Positions 51,390 to 60,498 of a stretch of 64,000 nucleotides of DNA are shown piece by piece (within the stretch, counting starts at the first letter, position 1; every line of letters begins with the position of its first letter). The notes below the pieces were generated by a model. The model worked only from the letters and a program-made list of their open reading frames with translations. It ran no database searches and was not told the origin of the DNA. The DNA is from Streptomyces griseosporeus. Its GTDB lineage: Bacteria > Actinomycetota > Actinomycetes > Streptomycetales > Streptomycetaceae. The position numbers and the translations under genes were made by a program. Location of the stretch: positions 186,001 to 250,000 of the forward strand of contig NZ_BNBR01000004.1 in the NCBI RefSeq assembly GCF_014656055.1. The letters are read 5' to 3'.

Positions 51390-52289
51390 CTACTCCGAGG
51401 CGCGCAGCTCTTCCTCCGTCAGGCCCCGGCGCCAGTAGCCGACGAAGGTGACGCGGCGGCGGTCGAAGCCGCGCTCGCCGACGAGGTGCCGGCGCAGCGC
51501 CTTCACGCACGACGACTCGCCCGCGATCCAGGCGTACGGACGCCCGGCGGGCGGGAGCTGGGCGGCGCGGAGGGCGCCGAGGGCCATGGGGATGGGGGCA
51601 CCTCCCACGCCTTTCGGGCAGTGGGGGACCTCGGCGCGGTCGGTGGAGGACGGTCCGTCGTGGACCAGCCAGGTGATCTCCGCGTCGGCCGCCGTCTCCA
51701 GGTCCTGGATGTCCCCGGCGTCGTGCACCTCCAGCCACACCCGGGCGGGCAGACCGGCGGGCAGGCTTTCGAGGATCGCGGAGACGGCCGGCAGCGCGGT
51801 CGCGTCGCCCCAGATCACCACGAGGTCGGTGTCCCCGGGCGGGCGGAAGCGGATCGCGCGGTTGTCGGCGATCGCCGGGCCGAGCAGCAGCACCCGGTCA
51901 CCGGCGGCGGCGCGGGCGGCCCAGCGGGAGGCCGGCCCGGCGGGCACGGCCGCGCCCGGCCCGACGCCGTGCAGGACGAAGTCGATGTCGATCTCGTCGG
52001 GGTCGCGGCGCAGCGCGCGCAGGGTGTACGAGCGCATCACGGCCCGTACGTCGTCCGGGAGTTCACGCCAGGCCTGCCACCAGCCGTCGCCCAGCTCCAC
52101 GGGGACGACGGGCTCGGGCTGGCCCGGGTGCGGCAGGAACAGCGACAGGCTCTGGTCGCGTCCGTCGGAGTGGAAGGCGGCCAGGTCGGGCCCGCCGAAG
52201 GTGACCCGGACCAGAGACGGGCCGAGCCGCCTCGTCCGTACGACCTGGAGGGAGAAGAAACGGAACGGGGCGGCTACGGCCGTGGTCAT
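51390..52289 (-). CDS. desF: DesF: ferric-siderophore interacting reductase
   Basis: 299 residues, SIP/ViuB-type flavoprotein: RRLGPSLVRVTFGG, RSYTLRALRRDPDEIDIDF (FAD site) and AWIAGESSCVKALRRHL (NADPH-side motif). It probably releases iron from ferrioxamine in the cytosol. The ATG at 52289 has AGGAG six bases upstream. It lies downstream of desE in the same direction, with a dispersed repeat in between. Confidence 0.9.
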   Translation of the reverse strand: MTTAVAAPFRFFSLQVVRTRRLGPSLVRVTFGGPDLAAFHSDGRDQSLSLFLPHPGQPEPVVPVELGDGWWQAWRELPDDVRAVMRSYTLRALRRDPDEIDIDFVLHGVGPGAAVPAGPASRWAARAAAGDRVLLLGPAIADNRAIRFRPPGDTDLVVIWGDATALPAVSAILESLPAGLPARVWLEVHDAGDIQDLETAADAEITWLVHDGPSSTDRAEVPHCPKGVGGAPIPMALGALRAAQLPPAGRPYAWIAGESSCVKALRRHLVGERGFDRRRVTFVGYWRRGLTEEELRASE

Positions 52290-52323
52290 GAGGGCTCCTG
52301 TTATCGGGCGGGAGGTCGGCTGA

Positions 52324-52354
52324 CCCAGGGGCGCGGGGAACTGCGCGACCAGCC
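52324..52354 (-). repeat. Streptomyces dispersed intergenic repeat, copy 2
   Basis: The inverted form of the 39624-39656 element, with the same 26-base core, lying between desF and desE. The flanks differ, so only the core is shared. It could disturb desE-desF cotranscription. Confidence 0.8.
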
Positions 52355-52427
52355 ACGGACGGGCCGCGGCCGGAGAGCGGCGAAGTGCCCCGACGGCGCG
52401 CACGGGTTGCCCTCCCGGCGGTACATG

Positions 52428-53483
52428 TCAGCTGACCTTCTTGGCCTTCTCGATCGCCTCGGCGAGGGATTCGAGCAGCGGCGCGCACTTGTCGTAGGAG
52501 AGGATCGGCTCGGGGTTGCGGGCGATGACCTGGCCGGCCTTGACCGCGGGCAGCTTCTTCCAGGTGCCCTCGGTGATGTCGGCGGGCTGGATGGCCTGCG
52601 TGCGGTTGTCCATCATGATGATGTCCGCCGGGTACTTGTCGACGTTCTCCCAGCTCAGCGACTCGTACCAGCCGCCACCGCCGTTGGCCTGCTTGGCGCT
52701 CTCCGGCGGCTCGACGAAGTTCACGCCGAGGGACTTGAAGTACTCCAGGTCGATGGAGAGGTTGGTGCCGGAGACGTAGAAGATGTCCTGGCTGGCGGAG
52801 CCGACCAGCACCTTGATGTCCGGCTTGGCCTTCGCGGCGGCGCGCAGCCGGGCCGCCGCGTCCTCGAACCGCTTCTTGGCCTGGGTGAACTTCGCGGAGG
52901 TCACGTCACCGCCGAGCGACTTGGCGAGTTCCACCATCCGCTGGAGCGGCTGGGTCAGCTGGCGGTCGTAGACGGAGATGCCGACGCTCGGCGCGCCGAC
53001 GGCCTCGATCTTCTTCTTCGACTCCTCCGGGACGTACCAGAGGGTGCCGGTGTCGTCGAACATCGTGGAGATGAGCGCGTCCGGGGCGAGCGCGGCGTAC
53101 TTCTCGATGTTGAACTGGCCCCACTCGTTGCCGAGGTTGGTCACCTTGGTGACGTCGAGGTCGCCGGCCTGGACGTCGGGCTTGCCGTCCTTGGTGGTGG
53201 TCGGGCCGAAGACGCCCTTGGCCTCGACGCCGTAGTCGTGCAGGGCGGCGGCCACGCCGATGAAGGCGACGATGTTCGCGGGGACCTTGTCGGCCTTCAC
53301 ACTCTGGCCGCGGTCGTCCTTGAAGGTCCAGGGGCCGGACTTGGCGGCCGCCGTCTCCTTGCCCGCCGAGCCCCCGTCTTTCTCGTCGTCCCCGCACGCT
53401 GCGAGCGCGGCACCGAGGCCGAGTGCGCCGCCCGCGGCCAGGATGCCGCGGCGGGTGAGGTGGGAGGCTCTGGCGTTGGGCAT
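52428..53483 (-). CDS. desE: DesE: ferrioxamine-binding lipoprotein
   Basis: 351 residues. Lipobox ALAAC with Cys30, preceded by TRRG, so export may use Tat. The type III (FepB-like) binding fold follows: VPANIVAFIGVAAALHDYG, EKYAALAPDALIST and PADIIMMDNRTQ. It captures ferrioxamine for ABC import; the permease genes are elsewhere. The ATG at 53483 is under an iron box. Confidence 0.93.
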   Translation of the reverse strand: MPNARASHLTRRGILAAGGALGLGAALAACGDDEKDGGSAGKETAAAKSGPWTFKDDRGQSVKADKVPANIVAFIGVAAALHDYGVEAKGVFGPTTTKDGKPDVQAGDLDVTKVTNLGNEWGQFNIEKYAALAPDALISTMFDDTGTLWYVPEESKKKIEAVGAPSVGISVYDRQLTQPLQRMVELAKSLGGDVTSAKFTQAKKRFEDAAARLRAAAKAKPDIKVLVGSASQDIFYVSGTNLSIDLEYFKSLGVNFVEPPESAKQANGGGGWYESLSWENVDKYPADIIMMDNRTQAIQPADITEGTWKKLPAVKAGQVIARNPEPILSYDKCAPLLESLAEAIEKAKKVS

Positions 53484-53534
53484 GGGTATGACTGCTTTCG
53501 AACGGGGCGGAGCGCCCGCCGGACAAGTTCGAAG

Positions 53535-53553
53535 GTAGGTTAGCCTAACCTCA
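53535..53553. promoter_or_regulatory. Iron box upstream of desE
   Basis: GTAGGTTAGCCTAACCTCA has an exact 15-base palindromic core AGGTTAGCCTAACCT and differs from the desA box only at its ends. It lies 52 bases ahead of the desE start. Confidence 0.93.
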
Positions 53554-53583
53554 TCACTTGTCCAGAGGGCGCCCCCTCGGGTC

Positions 53584-54744
53584 TCAGCCCACGAGACCCA
53601 ACTCCCGCGCGATCAGCATGCGTTGCACCTCGCTCGTGCCCTCGCCGATCTCCAGGATCTTGGAGTCGCGCCACATGCGGGCCACCGGGTACTCGTTCAT
53701 GAAGCCGTAGCCGCCGTGGATCTGCGTGGCGTCGCGGGCGTTGTCGACGGCGACCGTGGAGGAGTGCAGCTTGGCCAGCGCCGCCTCCTTCTTGAAGGGC
53801 TCCCCGGCGACCAGCCGGGCCGCCGCGTCACGCCAGGCGAGGCGGGCTGTGTGGGCCTTCATCTCCATGTCGGCGATCTTGAACTGGATGGCCTGGTTGG
53901 CGCCGATCGGCCGGCCGAAGGCGTGCCGCTCCTTGGCGTACTTGACCGACTCGTCCACGCAGCCCTGGGCCAGGCCCGTGGCGAGCGCGGCGATCGCGAT
54001 CCGGCCCTCGTCGAGGATGCGCAGGAACTGCGCGTAACCCCGGCCCTCCTCGCCCAGCAGGTTCGCGGCCGGGACCCGCACGTCCTGGAAGGACAGTTCA
54101 CGGGTGTCCGACGCGTTCCAGCCGACCTTCGAGTACGGCGGCGCCACCGTGAAGCCCGGCGTGCCCGACGGCACGATGATCGCCGAGATCCGCGGCCGGC
54201 CGTCCGGCTTGCGGCCGGTGACCGCCGTGACCGTGACCAGGCCGGTGATGTCGGTGCCCGAGTTGGTGATGAAGCACTTCGTGCCGTTGATCACCCACTC
54301 GTTCGTCGACTCGTCGAGGGTGGCCGTCGTGCGCGTCGCGCCCGCGTCGCTGCCGCCGTCCGGCTCCGTCAGGCCGAACGCGCCCAGGATCTCGCCCGCG
54401 CACAGCCGCGGCAGCCACTCCCGCTTCTGCTCGTCCGTGCCGAACAGGTGGATCGGCATGGCGCCCAGTGAGACACCCGCCTCCAGGGTGATCGCGACGG
54501 ACGAGTCCACCCGGGCCAGCTCCTCCAGCGCCACGCCCAGGGCGAGGTAGTCGCCGCCCATGCCGCCGTACTCCTCCGGGAACGGCAGCCCGAACAGGCC
54601 CATACGGCCCATCTCGCGCACGATCTCGTACGGGAACTCGTGCCGCTCGTAGAAGTCGCCGATCTTCGGTGCGACCACGTCGTGCGCGAACTCCTCGACC
54701 GTGCGGCGGAGTTCCTCCAGCTCGGGGGAGAGTCGGTAGTCCAT
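53584..54744 (-). CDS. acdH: Acyl-CoA dehydrogenase (AcdH-like, branched-chain)
   Basis: 386 residues, full-length flavin acyl-CoA dehydrogenase. AFGLTEPDGGSDAGA and CFITNSG are the family signatures, and the C-terminal signature is QIHGGYGFMNEYPVARMWRD; the last active-site region has EIGEGTSEVQR. As I recall, S. coelicolor AcdH at this place oxidises isovaleryl- and isobutyryl-CoA. It is the last gene of the carboxylase-HMG-CoA lyase operon, six bases after hmgL. Confidence 0.9.
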   Translation of the reverse strand: MDYRLSPELEELRRTVEEFAHDVVAPKIGDFYERHEFPYEIVREMGRMGLFGLPFPEEYGGMGGDYLALGVALEELARVDSSVAITLEAGVSLGAMPIHLFGTDEQKREWLPRLCAGEILGAFGLTEPDGGSDAGATRTTATLDESTNEWVINGTKCFITNSGTDITGLVTVTAVTGRKPDGRPRISAIIVPSGTPGFTVAPPYSKVGWNASDTRELSFQDVRVPAANLLGEEGRGYAQFLRILDEGRIAIAALATGLAQGCVDESVKYAKERHAFGRPIGANQAIQFKIADMEMKAHTARLAWRDAAARLVAGEPFKKEAALAKLHSSTVAVDNARDATQIHGGYGFMNEYPVARMWRDSKILEIGEGTSEVQRMLIARELGLVG

Positions 54745-54750
54745 CGTTTC

Positions 54751-55692
54751 TCACTGCTCCTGGTGGGAGAGGGCTCGGACGGTGCGGGACGGGCTGGGTC
54801 GGCCCAGTTGGTCGGCCATCCACACGCTGGTGGCGACGAGACGGCCGAGGTCGACTCCGGTGTCGATGCCGAGGCCCTGAAGCATCCACACGAGGTCTTC
54901 GGTGGCGAGATTGCCGGTCGCGGACTTGGCGTACGGGCAGCCGCCCAGGCCGCCCGCGGAGGCGTCGACGGTGGTGACGCCGTGCCGGAGCGCGGCCAGG
55001 GTGTTGGCGAGGGCCTGGCCGTAGGTGTCGTGGAAGTGCACGCCGAGTGCCTCGGTGGGCACGCCCTCCCCGTTCAGCGCGGTGAGCAGGGACGTCACAT
55101 GGCCCGGCGTCGCCACGCCGATGGTGTCGCCGAGGCTCAGCTCGTCGCAGCCCATGTCGAGCAGCGCCCGGCAGACCCGCACCACCTGCGGGACGGGCAC
55201 CGGACCCTCCCACGGGTCGCCGAAGCACATCGACAGATAGCCGCGGACGTGCACCTGCTCGGCCTTCGCCCGGGACACCACCGGCTCGAACATGGCCAGC
55301 GCCTCGTCGACCGTGCGGTTGAGGTTGGCCTTGGCGAAGGACTCCGTCGCGCTGGCGAACACGGCGACCCGGCGGGCGCCGAGCGCGAGCGCGCGGTCCA
55401 GGCCGCGTTCGTTCGGCACCAGCACCGGCAGGTCCACCGGCAGGCCGGCGACCTGCGGGAACAGCTGCTCGGCGTCCGCGAGCTGGGGCACCCACCTGGG
55501 GTGGACGAAGCTCGTCGCCTCGATCGTGGTCAGGCCCGCGTCGGCGAGGCGGCGCACGAACTCCGCCTTCACCTCGGTCGGTACGGCCGTCTTCTCGTTC
55601 TGCAGGCCGTCCCGTGCGCCCACCTCGTGGATCCGCACCCGCCCGGGCAGGCCCTCGGCGGGGACGGTCATCGGCAGTCCGGGGGCGGTCAT
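54751..55692 (-). CDS. hmgL: Hydroxymethylglutaryl-CoA lyase
   Basis: 313 residues, DRE-TIM lyase. EVGARDGLQNE at the start is the family motif with the metal-binding Asp, GDTIGVATPGH follows, and AGLGGCPYAKSATGN contains the HMG-CoA lyase catalytic Cys. It cleaves HMG-CoA to acetoacetate and acetyl-CoA, the last step of leucine degradation. The ATG overlaps the preceding stop (ATGA). Confidence 0.95.
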   Translation of the reverse strand: MTAPGLPMTVPAEGLPGRVRIHEVGARDGLQNEKTAVPTEVKAEFVRRLADAGLTTIEATSFVHPRWVPQLADAEQLFPQVAGLPVDLPVLVPNERGLDRALALGARRVAVFASATESFAKANLNRTVDEALAMFEPVVSRAKAEQVHVRGYLSMCFGDPWEGPVPVPQVVRVCRALLDMGCDELSLGDTIGVATPGHVTSLLTALNGEGVPTEALGVHFHDTYGQALANTLAALRHGVTTVDASAGGLGGCPYAKSATGNLATEDLVWMLQGLGIDTGVDLGRLVATSVWMADQLGRPSPSRTVRALSHQEQ

Positions 55693-57605
55693 CCCGCCAC
55701 CTCCTCGTGCGGTGCGATCACGGCCAGCACCTGGTCCATGGCGACCGTGGTGCCCGGCGTGACGTCCAGCTCGGCGACCGTGCCGGCGTGCGGGGCGGAG
55801 ATGACGTGCTCCATCTTCATCGCCTCCACCACCAGCAGGCTCTGCCCGGCGGCCACCTCGTCGCCGACCGCGACCTTCACCACCGTCACCGTGCCGGGCA
55901 TCGGCGCGGTGAGCGAGTCGGCGCCCGCGTGCCCGGAGCGCGTCAGGGAGGCCGCGACCGGGTCGTGGTCCCGGACGTGCCAGGCGTCGCCGTCGCGGCC
56001 CAGCCAGTCGGCCGCGCGGTGGAACGTGTGGCGGACGCCGTCGAGGGTGACGGTGACACGGTCCTCGGTGACGGTGTGCGTGCCGCGCGGGGCGTACTCC
56101 ACCGGCTCGGTGACCCGCAGCGGGAAGCTCACGGGCTTCGGCTCACCGCCCAGCCGCCACCCGCTCGGCACCGAGAACGGGTCGATCCAGCCGTCCGTGG
56201 CCGGCTTCAGCCCCTCCAGCCGTACGGCCGCCGCCGCCTCGTACACCTCCTCCGGGACGTCCGTCGGCACCAGGTCGTCGACCACCCGCTCGACCAGGCC
56301 CGTGTCCAGGTCGCCGGAGACCACGTCCGGGTGGGCCAGCAGCCGCCGCAGGAACCCGGCGTTGGTCTGCACGCCCAGCGTCACCGTCTCCGCCAGGGCC
56401 GCCCGCAGGCGGCGCAGCGCCGTCGCGCGGTCGGGGCCGTAGGCGATGACCTTCGACAGCATCGGGTCGTACAGGCTGCCGACCTCGGTGCCCTCGGTGA
56501 GCCCGGAGTCGGTGCGCACGCCGTCGCCCTGCGGTTCGCGCAGCCGCAGCACCCGGCCGCCCGAGGGCAGGAAGCCGCGGGCCGGGTCCTCGGCGCAGAT
56601 CCGCGCCTCGACCGCGTGCCCGGTGAGCGTGACGTCCTCCTGGCGGAAGCCCAGCGGCTCCCCGGCGGCCACCCGCACCTGCCACTCCACCAGGTCCAGG
56701 CCGGTGATCAGCTCGGTCACCGGGTGCTCCACCTGGAGGCGGGTGTTCATCTCCATGAAGTAGTACTGCGAGGGGTCGCCGCCCGGCACGATGAACTCCA
56801 CCGTGCCCGCGCCGCGGTAGCCGCAGGAGCGGGCCGCCTGCACGGCTGCCTCGCCCATCGCCGCGCGCGTCGCCTCGTCCAGCAGGACGCTCGGCGCCTC
56901 CTCGACGATCTTCTGGTGGCGGCGCTGCAGCGAGCACTCGCGCTCGCCGAGGTGGACCACGCCCCCGTGGCCGTCGGCCAGGACCTGGATCTCGATGTGC
57001 CGGGGACGGTCGATCCACCGCTCCACCAGCAGGGTGTCGTCGCCGAAGGAGGCACGGGCCTCGCGGCGGGCAGCGGCGATCTCGTCGTCCAGGACGTCCA
57101 GGTCCCGCACCAGCCGCATGCCCTTGCCCCCGCCGCCCGCGCTGGGCTTCAGCAGCACGGGCGCGCCCAGCTTGCGGGCCGCCTCGGCCAGCTCCGGGTC
57201 GCGGCCGCCGGGCACCACCGGCACGCCCGCGGCCTGCACGGTCTCCTTCGCCCGGATCTTGTCGCCCATCAGGGCGATCGCGTCGGCCGGCGGGCCGATG
57301 AAGACCAGCCCGGCCTCCTCGCAGGCGCGCGCGAAGGCGGCGTTCTCGGCCAGGAAGCCGTAGCCCGGGTGGACGGCCTGGGCGCCGGTGCGGGCGGCGG
57401 CATCCAGCAGCCGCTCGACGGACAGATAGCTCTCCGTCGCGGGCGGCGGGCCGATCCGCACCGCCGTGTCGGCCTCCCGGACGTGCCGGGCGTCCGCGTC
57501 GGCGTCGGAGTACACGGCCACCGAGCGGATGCCCATCGACCGCAGCGTGCGGATGACCCGGACCGCGATCTCGCCGCGGTTGGCCACGAGTACGGTGTCG
57601 AACAT
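55689..57605 (-). CDS. Biotin-dependent acyl-CoA carboxylase alpha subunit (probably methylcrotonyl-CoA)
   Basis: 638 residues. Biotin carboxylase begins MFDTVLVANRGEIAVRVIRT; the ATP-grasp loop is AGGGGKGMRLV. The C-terminal carrier domain has the biotinylated Lys in EAMKMEHVI. Position between hmgL, acyl-CoA dehydrogenase and a carboxyltransferase gene indicates 3-methylcrotonyl-CoA carboxylase; acetyl- or propionyl-CoA use cannot be excluded. I chose the ATG at 57605, 14 bases past the beta-subunit stop. Confidence 0.92.
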   Translation of the reverse strand: MFDTVLVANRGEIAVRVIRTLRSMGIRSVAVYSDADADARHVREADTAVRIGPPPATESYLSVERLLDAAARTGAQAVHPGYGFLAENAAFARACEEAGLVFIGPPADAIALMGDKIRAKETVQAAGVPVVPGGRDPELAEAARKLGAPVLLKPSAGGGGKGMRLVRDLDVLDDEIAAARREARASFGDDTLLVERWIDRPRHIEIQVLADGHGGVVHLGERECSLQRRHQKIVEEAPSVLLDEATRAAMGEAAVQAARSCGYRGAGTVEFIVPGGDPSQYYFMEMNTRLQVEHPVTELITGLDLVEWQVRVAAGEPLGFRQEDVTLTGHAVEARICAEDPARGFLPSGGRVLRLREPQGDGVRTDSGLTEGTEVGSLYDPMLSKVIAYGPDRATALRRLRAALAETVTLGVQTNAGFLRRLLAHPDVVSGDLDTGLVERVVDDLVPTDVPEEVYEAAAAVRLEGLKPATDGWIDPFSVPSGWRLGGEPKPVSFPLRVTEPVEYAPRGTHTVTEDRVTVTLDGVRHTFHRAADWLGRDGDAWHVRDHDPVAASLTRSGHAGADSLTAPMPGTVTVVKVAVGDEVAAGQSLLVVEAMKMEHVISAPHAGTVAELDVTPGTTVAMDQVLAVIAPHEEVAG

Positions 57606-57619
57606 CGAAGTCCCCCTCC

Positions 57620-59236
57620 TCACATCCGGAAGACGCCGAACTGGGGGTCACCCAGGGGCGCGTTGCCGCAGGCCGTCAGCGCCAGGCCCAGCACCTGCCG
57701 GGTCTGCAGCGGGTCGATGACCCCGTCGTCCCACAGCCGGGCCGTGGCGTAGTAGGCGTTGCCCTGGCGCTCGTACTGGGCGCGGATCGGGTCCTTGAAC
57801 GCCTCCTCGTCCTCGACGGGCCACTCCTCGCCGCGCGCTTCCAGCTGGTCCCGCTTGACCGTGGCCAGCACCGACGCGGCCTGCTCGCCGCCCATGACGG
57901 AGATCTTGGCGTTGGGCCACATCCACAGGAAGCGGGGCGAGTAGGCCCGGCCGCACATCGAGTAGTTGCCCGCGCCGTACGACCCGCCGACCACCACGGT
58001 CAGCTTCGGCACGCGCGTGCACGCCACCGCCGTGACCATCTTGGCGCCGTGCTTGGCGATGCCGCCCGCCTCGTAGTCCTTGCCGACCATGAACCCGGAG
58101 ATGTTCTGCAGGAACACCAGCGGGATGCCGCGCTGGTCGCACAGCTCGATGAAGTGGGCGCCCTTCTGGGCGGACTCGGAGAAGAGGATGCCGTTGTTGG
58201 CGACGATCCCGACGGGGTGGCCCATGATCCGGGCGAAACCGGTGACCAGGGTCTGCCCGAACTCGGCCTTGAACTCCGCGAAGCGGGAGCCGTCGGTGAC
58301 GCGGGCGATGATCTCGCGGACGTCGTAGGGGGTGCGGGAGTCCACCGGCACCGCGCCGTACAGGCCGTAGGGGTCCACCTTCGGCTCGACGGCGGGCTCC
58401 ACCGTCCAGGGGAAGTCTCCGCGCGCGGGGAGCGTGGAGACGATGGTGCGCACGATCCGCAGCGCGTGCGCGTCGTCCTCCGCGAGGTGGTCGGTGACGC
58501 CGGAGACCCGGGAGTGCACCTCGCCGCCGCCCAGCTCCTCGGCGGTGACGACCTCGCCGGTCGCGGCCTTCACGAGCGGCGGGCCGCCCAGGAAGATCGT
58601 GCCCTGGTTGCGGACGATGACCGCCTCGTCGCTCATCGCCGGGACATACGCGCCGCCGGCCGTGCAGGAGCCGAGCACCGCCGCGATCTGCGGGATGCCG
58701 GCGCCGGACATCCGGGCCTGGTTGTAGAAGATCCGCCCGAAGTGCTCCCGGTCCGGGAACACCTCGTCCTGCATCGGCAGGAACGCGCCGCCCGAGTCCA
58801 CCAGGTACAGGCAGGGCAGCCGGTTCTCCAGCGCCACCTCCTGGGCGCGCAGGTGCTTCTTCACCGTCATCGGGTAGTACGTGCCGCCCTTGACGGTGGC
58901 GTCGTTGGCGACGATCACGCACTCGCGCCCGCTGACCCGGCCGATCCCGGCGATCACCCCGGCGGCCGGGGCCTCGTCGTCGTACATCCCGTCCGCCGCG
59001 AGCGGCGCCAGCTCCAGGAAGGGCGAGCCCGGGTCCAGGAGGCTGTCCACCCGGTCCCTCGGCAGCAGCTTGCCGCGCGCGGTGTGCCGCGCCCTGGCCT
59101 TCTCGCCCCCGCCGAGCCGCGCCCGCGCCAGCTTGGCGTGCAGTTCCTCCACGAGTGCGCGGTGCGCCTGCTCGTTGGCCTGCCAGGCCGCCGACGCGGG
59201 ATCCGCCGCGCTCGTCAGCTCCGGTGCCTCTTGCAT
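57620..59236 (-). CDS. Carboxyl transferase (beta) subunit, probably methylcrotonyl-CoA carboxylase
   Basis: 538 residues, both carboxyltransferase halves. CTAGGAYVPAMSDEAV and SYGAGNYSMCGRAYSPRFLW are characteristic, and AGGIAKHGAKMVTA is typical of MCC beta. It transfers carboxyl from biotin on the alpha subunit. It is the first gene of the operon, divergent from the TetR gene. The ATG at 59236 follows GAGGGGA by about ten bases. Confidence 0.92.
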   Translation of the reverse strand: MQEAPELTSAADPASAAWQANEQAHRALVEELHAKLARARLGGGEKARARHTARGKLLPRDRVDSLLDPGSPFLELAPLAADGMYDDEAPAAGVIAGIGRVSGRECVIVANDATVKGGTYYPMTVKKHLRAQEVALENRLPCLYLVDSGGAFLPMQDEVFPDREHFGRIFYNQARMSGAGIPQIAAVLGSCTAGGAYVPAMSDEAVIVRNQGTIFLGGPPLVKAATGEVVTAEELGGGEVHSRVSGVTDHLAEDDAHALRIVRTIVSTLPARGDFPWTVEPAVEPKVDPYGLYGAVPVDSRTPYDVREIIARVTDGSRFAEFKAEFGQTLVTGFARIMGHPVGIVANNGILFSESAQKGAHFIELCDQRGIPLVFLQNISGFMVGKDYEAGGIAKHGAKMVTAVACTRVPKLTVVVGGSYGAGNYSMCGRAYSPRFLWMWPNAKISVMGGEQAASVLATVKRDQLEARGEEWPVEDEEAFKDPIRAQYERQGNAYYATARLWDDGVIDPLQTRQVLGLALTACGNAPLGDPQFGVFRM

Positions 59237-59278
59237 CCTTGCGGTCCCCTCACCCAGCGATCGTGTCGTTGGTCGTCC

Positions 59279-59314
59279 GTGATCGTGACTGTTCCGGTGA
59301 TCGTGACTGTTAAT
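59279..59314. repeat. Two 18-base direct repeats in the operator region
   Basis: GTGATCGTGACTGTT occurs at 59279 and again at 59297, exactly 18 bases apart, with different last three bases. The second copy runs into the first TetR operator. Confidence 0.85.
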
Positions 59315-59324
59315 GAGCGTTAAC
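59309..59324. promoter_or_regulatory. Operator 1 of the TetR/leucine-degradation region
   Basis: GTTAATGAGCGTTAAC is an inverted repeat GTTAAYG-nn-CGTTAAC with one mismatch. It lies in the short gap between the carboxylase operon and the divergent TetR gene; a sister site is 28 bases downstream. Probably bound by the TetR protein. Confidence 0.8.
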
Positions 59325-59336
59325 CATTTCCTCCAG

Positions 59337-59352
59337 GTTAACGACCGCTAAC
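59337..59352. promoter_or_regulatory. Operator 2 of the TetR/leucine-degradation region
   Basis: GTTAACGACCGCTAAC, the same inverted repeat as site 1 with one mismatch on the other side. It is 22 bases ahead of the TetR ATG, so the regulator likely represses itself as well as the operon. Confidence 0.8.
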
Positions 59353-59374
59353 TCGGCTGTCTAGAATTGCTTCC

Positions 59375-59980
59375 ATGGCCACCAGAACCGACGCCCCGAC
59401 CCGCCGCGAGCAGATCCTCAAGGAAGCCGCCCGGCTCTTCGCCGACCGCGGCTTCCACGGCGTCGGCGTGGACGAGATAGGCGCCGCCGTCGGCATCAGC
59501 GGGCCCGGGCTGTACCGGCACTTCCCGGGCAAGGACGCGATGCTCGCCGAGCTGCTGGTGGGGATCAGCGGACGGCTGCTGACGGGGGCGAAGCGGCGGC
59601 TGGCCGAGGCCGACGGGGAGACCTCCTCGCAGATCCTGGACTCGCTGATCGAGGGCCACATCGACTTCGCCCTCGACGACCGGCCCCTCATCACCCTGCA
59701 CGACCGGGAGCTGGACCGCCTCCGGGACAGCGACCGCAAGCTGGTCCGCCAGCTCCAGCGGCAGTACGTCGAGCTGTGGGTCCAGGTGGTCCGCGAGGTC
59801 TATCCGGGCCTCGCCGAGCCCACCGCCCGTTCGGCGGTCCACTCCGTCTTCGGCCTGCTCAACTCCACCCCGCACCTCGGCCGCGCCGGCACCCTGCCGG
59901 GCCGCGGCACCACGGCCGCGCTGCTGCACCGGATGGCCCGGGGGGCGTTCGCGGCGGCCGAGGCGGAGTCGCGCGCGTAG
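59375..59980 (+). CDS. TetR-family regulator of the divergent acyl-CoA operon
   Basis: 201 residues. Helix-turn-helix at about 12-58 (ILKEAARLFADRGFHGVGVDEI, then GISGPGLYRHFPGKD). The C-terminal ligand domain is all-helical. The two operator-like repeats in its promoter, and the divergent carboxylase operon, suggest it controls leucine/isovalerate degradation in response to an acyl-CoA; ligand is inferred. Confidence 0.9.
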   Translation: MATRTDAPTRREQILKEAARLFADRGFHGVGVDEIGAAVGISGPGLYRHFPGKDAMLAELLVGISGRLLTGAKRRLAEADGETSSQILDSLIEGHIDFALDDRPLITLHDRELDRLRDSDRKLVRQLQRQYVELWVQVVREVYPGLAEPTARSAVHSVFGLLNSTPHLGRAGTLPGRGTTAALLHRMARGAFAAAEAESRA

Positions 59981-60077
59981 AGCGCAAGGTCAACTCCTCG
60001 CCATATCGCCACAGTTGGCCCCCCGTGGCGGCGTAGCATCGACCGCCGGTGCTCACTCGCTGATCGGGGGACAACCC

Positions 60078-60440
60078 ATGCAACGTCCGGACGACCGCAC
60101 CGCCTCGGCCCTGCGCTTCACGACCGAACTCATCGCCTGGGTCGCCACCCCCTGGGCACTGGCCCCGCACTCCTGGGTGCTCGCCGTGCTGTCCGTGGTG
60201 GTGCTGATCGGCCTGCCGACCGTCTTCACCACTCCGGGGGACAAGCCGCACAACGGGATGGTGCCGGTGCCGGGCTGGGTCACCATCGCCCTGGTGCTGC
60301 TCCAGCTCGTCGCGGCCGTGATCTCCTCCTGGGTCGCCTGGCCGGCCTGGGCGGCCGTCGTGGTGTCCGCGCTGGCCGCCGTCTGCCTCGTCACCGAGCG
60401 CCGCCGCTGGCAGTGGCTGCTGGCGGCCGACCGGGCGTGA
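60078..60440 (+). CDS. Small membrane protein, YrdB/DUF2568-like
   Basis: 120 residues with four hydrophobic segments (LIAWVATPWAL, WVLAVLSVVVLIGLP, VTIALVLLQLVAAVISSW, AWAAVVVSALAAVCL) and short loops. The central VFTTPGDKP is typical of DUF2568 proteins. Function unknown. The ATG at 60078 has GGGGGA upstream. It is downstream of the TetR gene in the same direction. Confidence 0.78.
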   Translation: MQRPDDRTASALRFTTELIAWVATPWALAPHSWVLAVLSVVVLIGLPTVFTTPGDKPHNGMVPVPGWVTIALVLLQLVAAVISSWVAWPAWAAVVVSALAAVCLVTERRRWQWLLAADRA

Positions 60441-60498
60441 CGAGCGTTACGGAGGGTCCCCTCTGGACGCGCCTCCCTACCCGCCGGTACGGTTGAGT

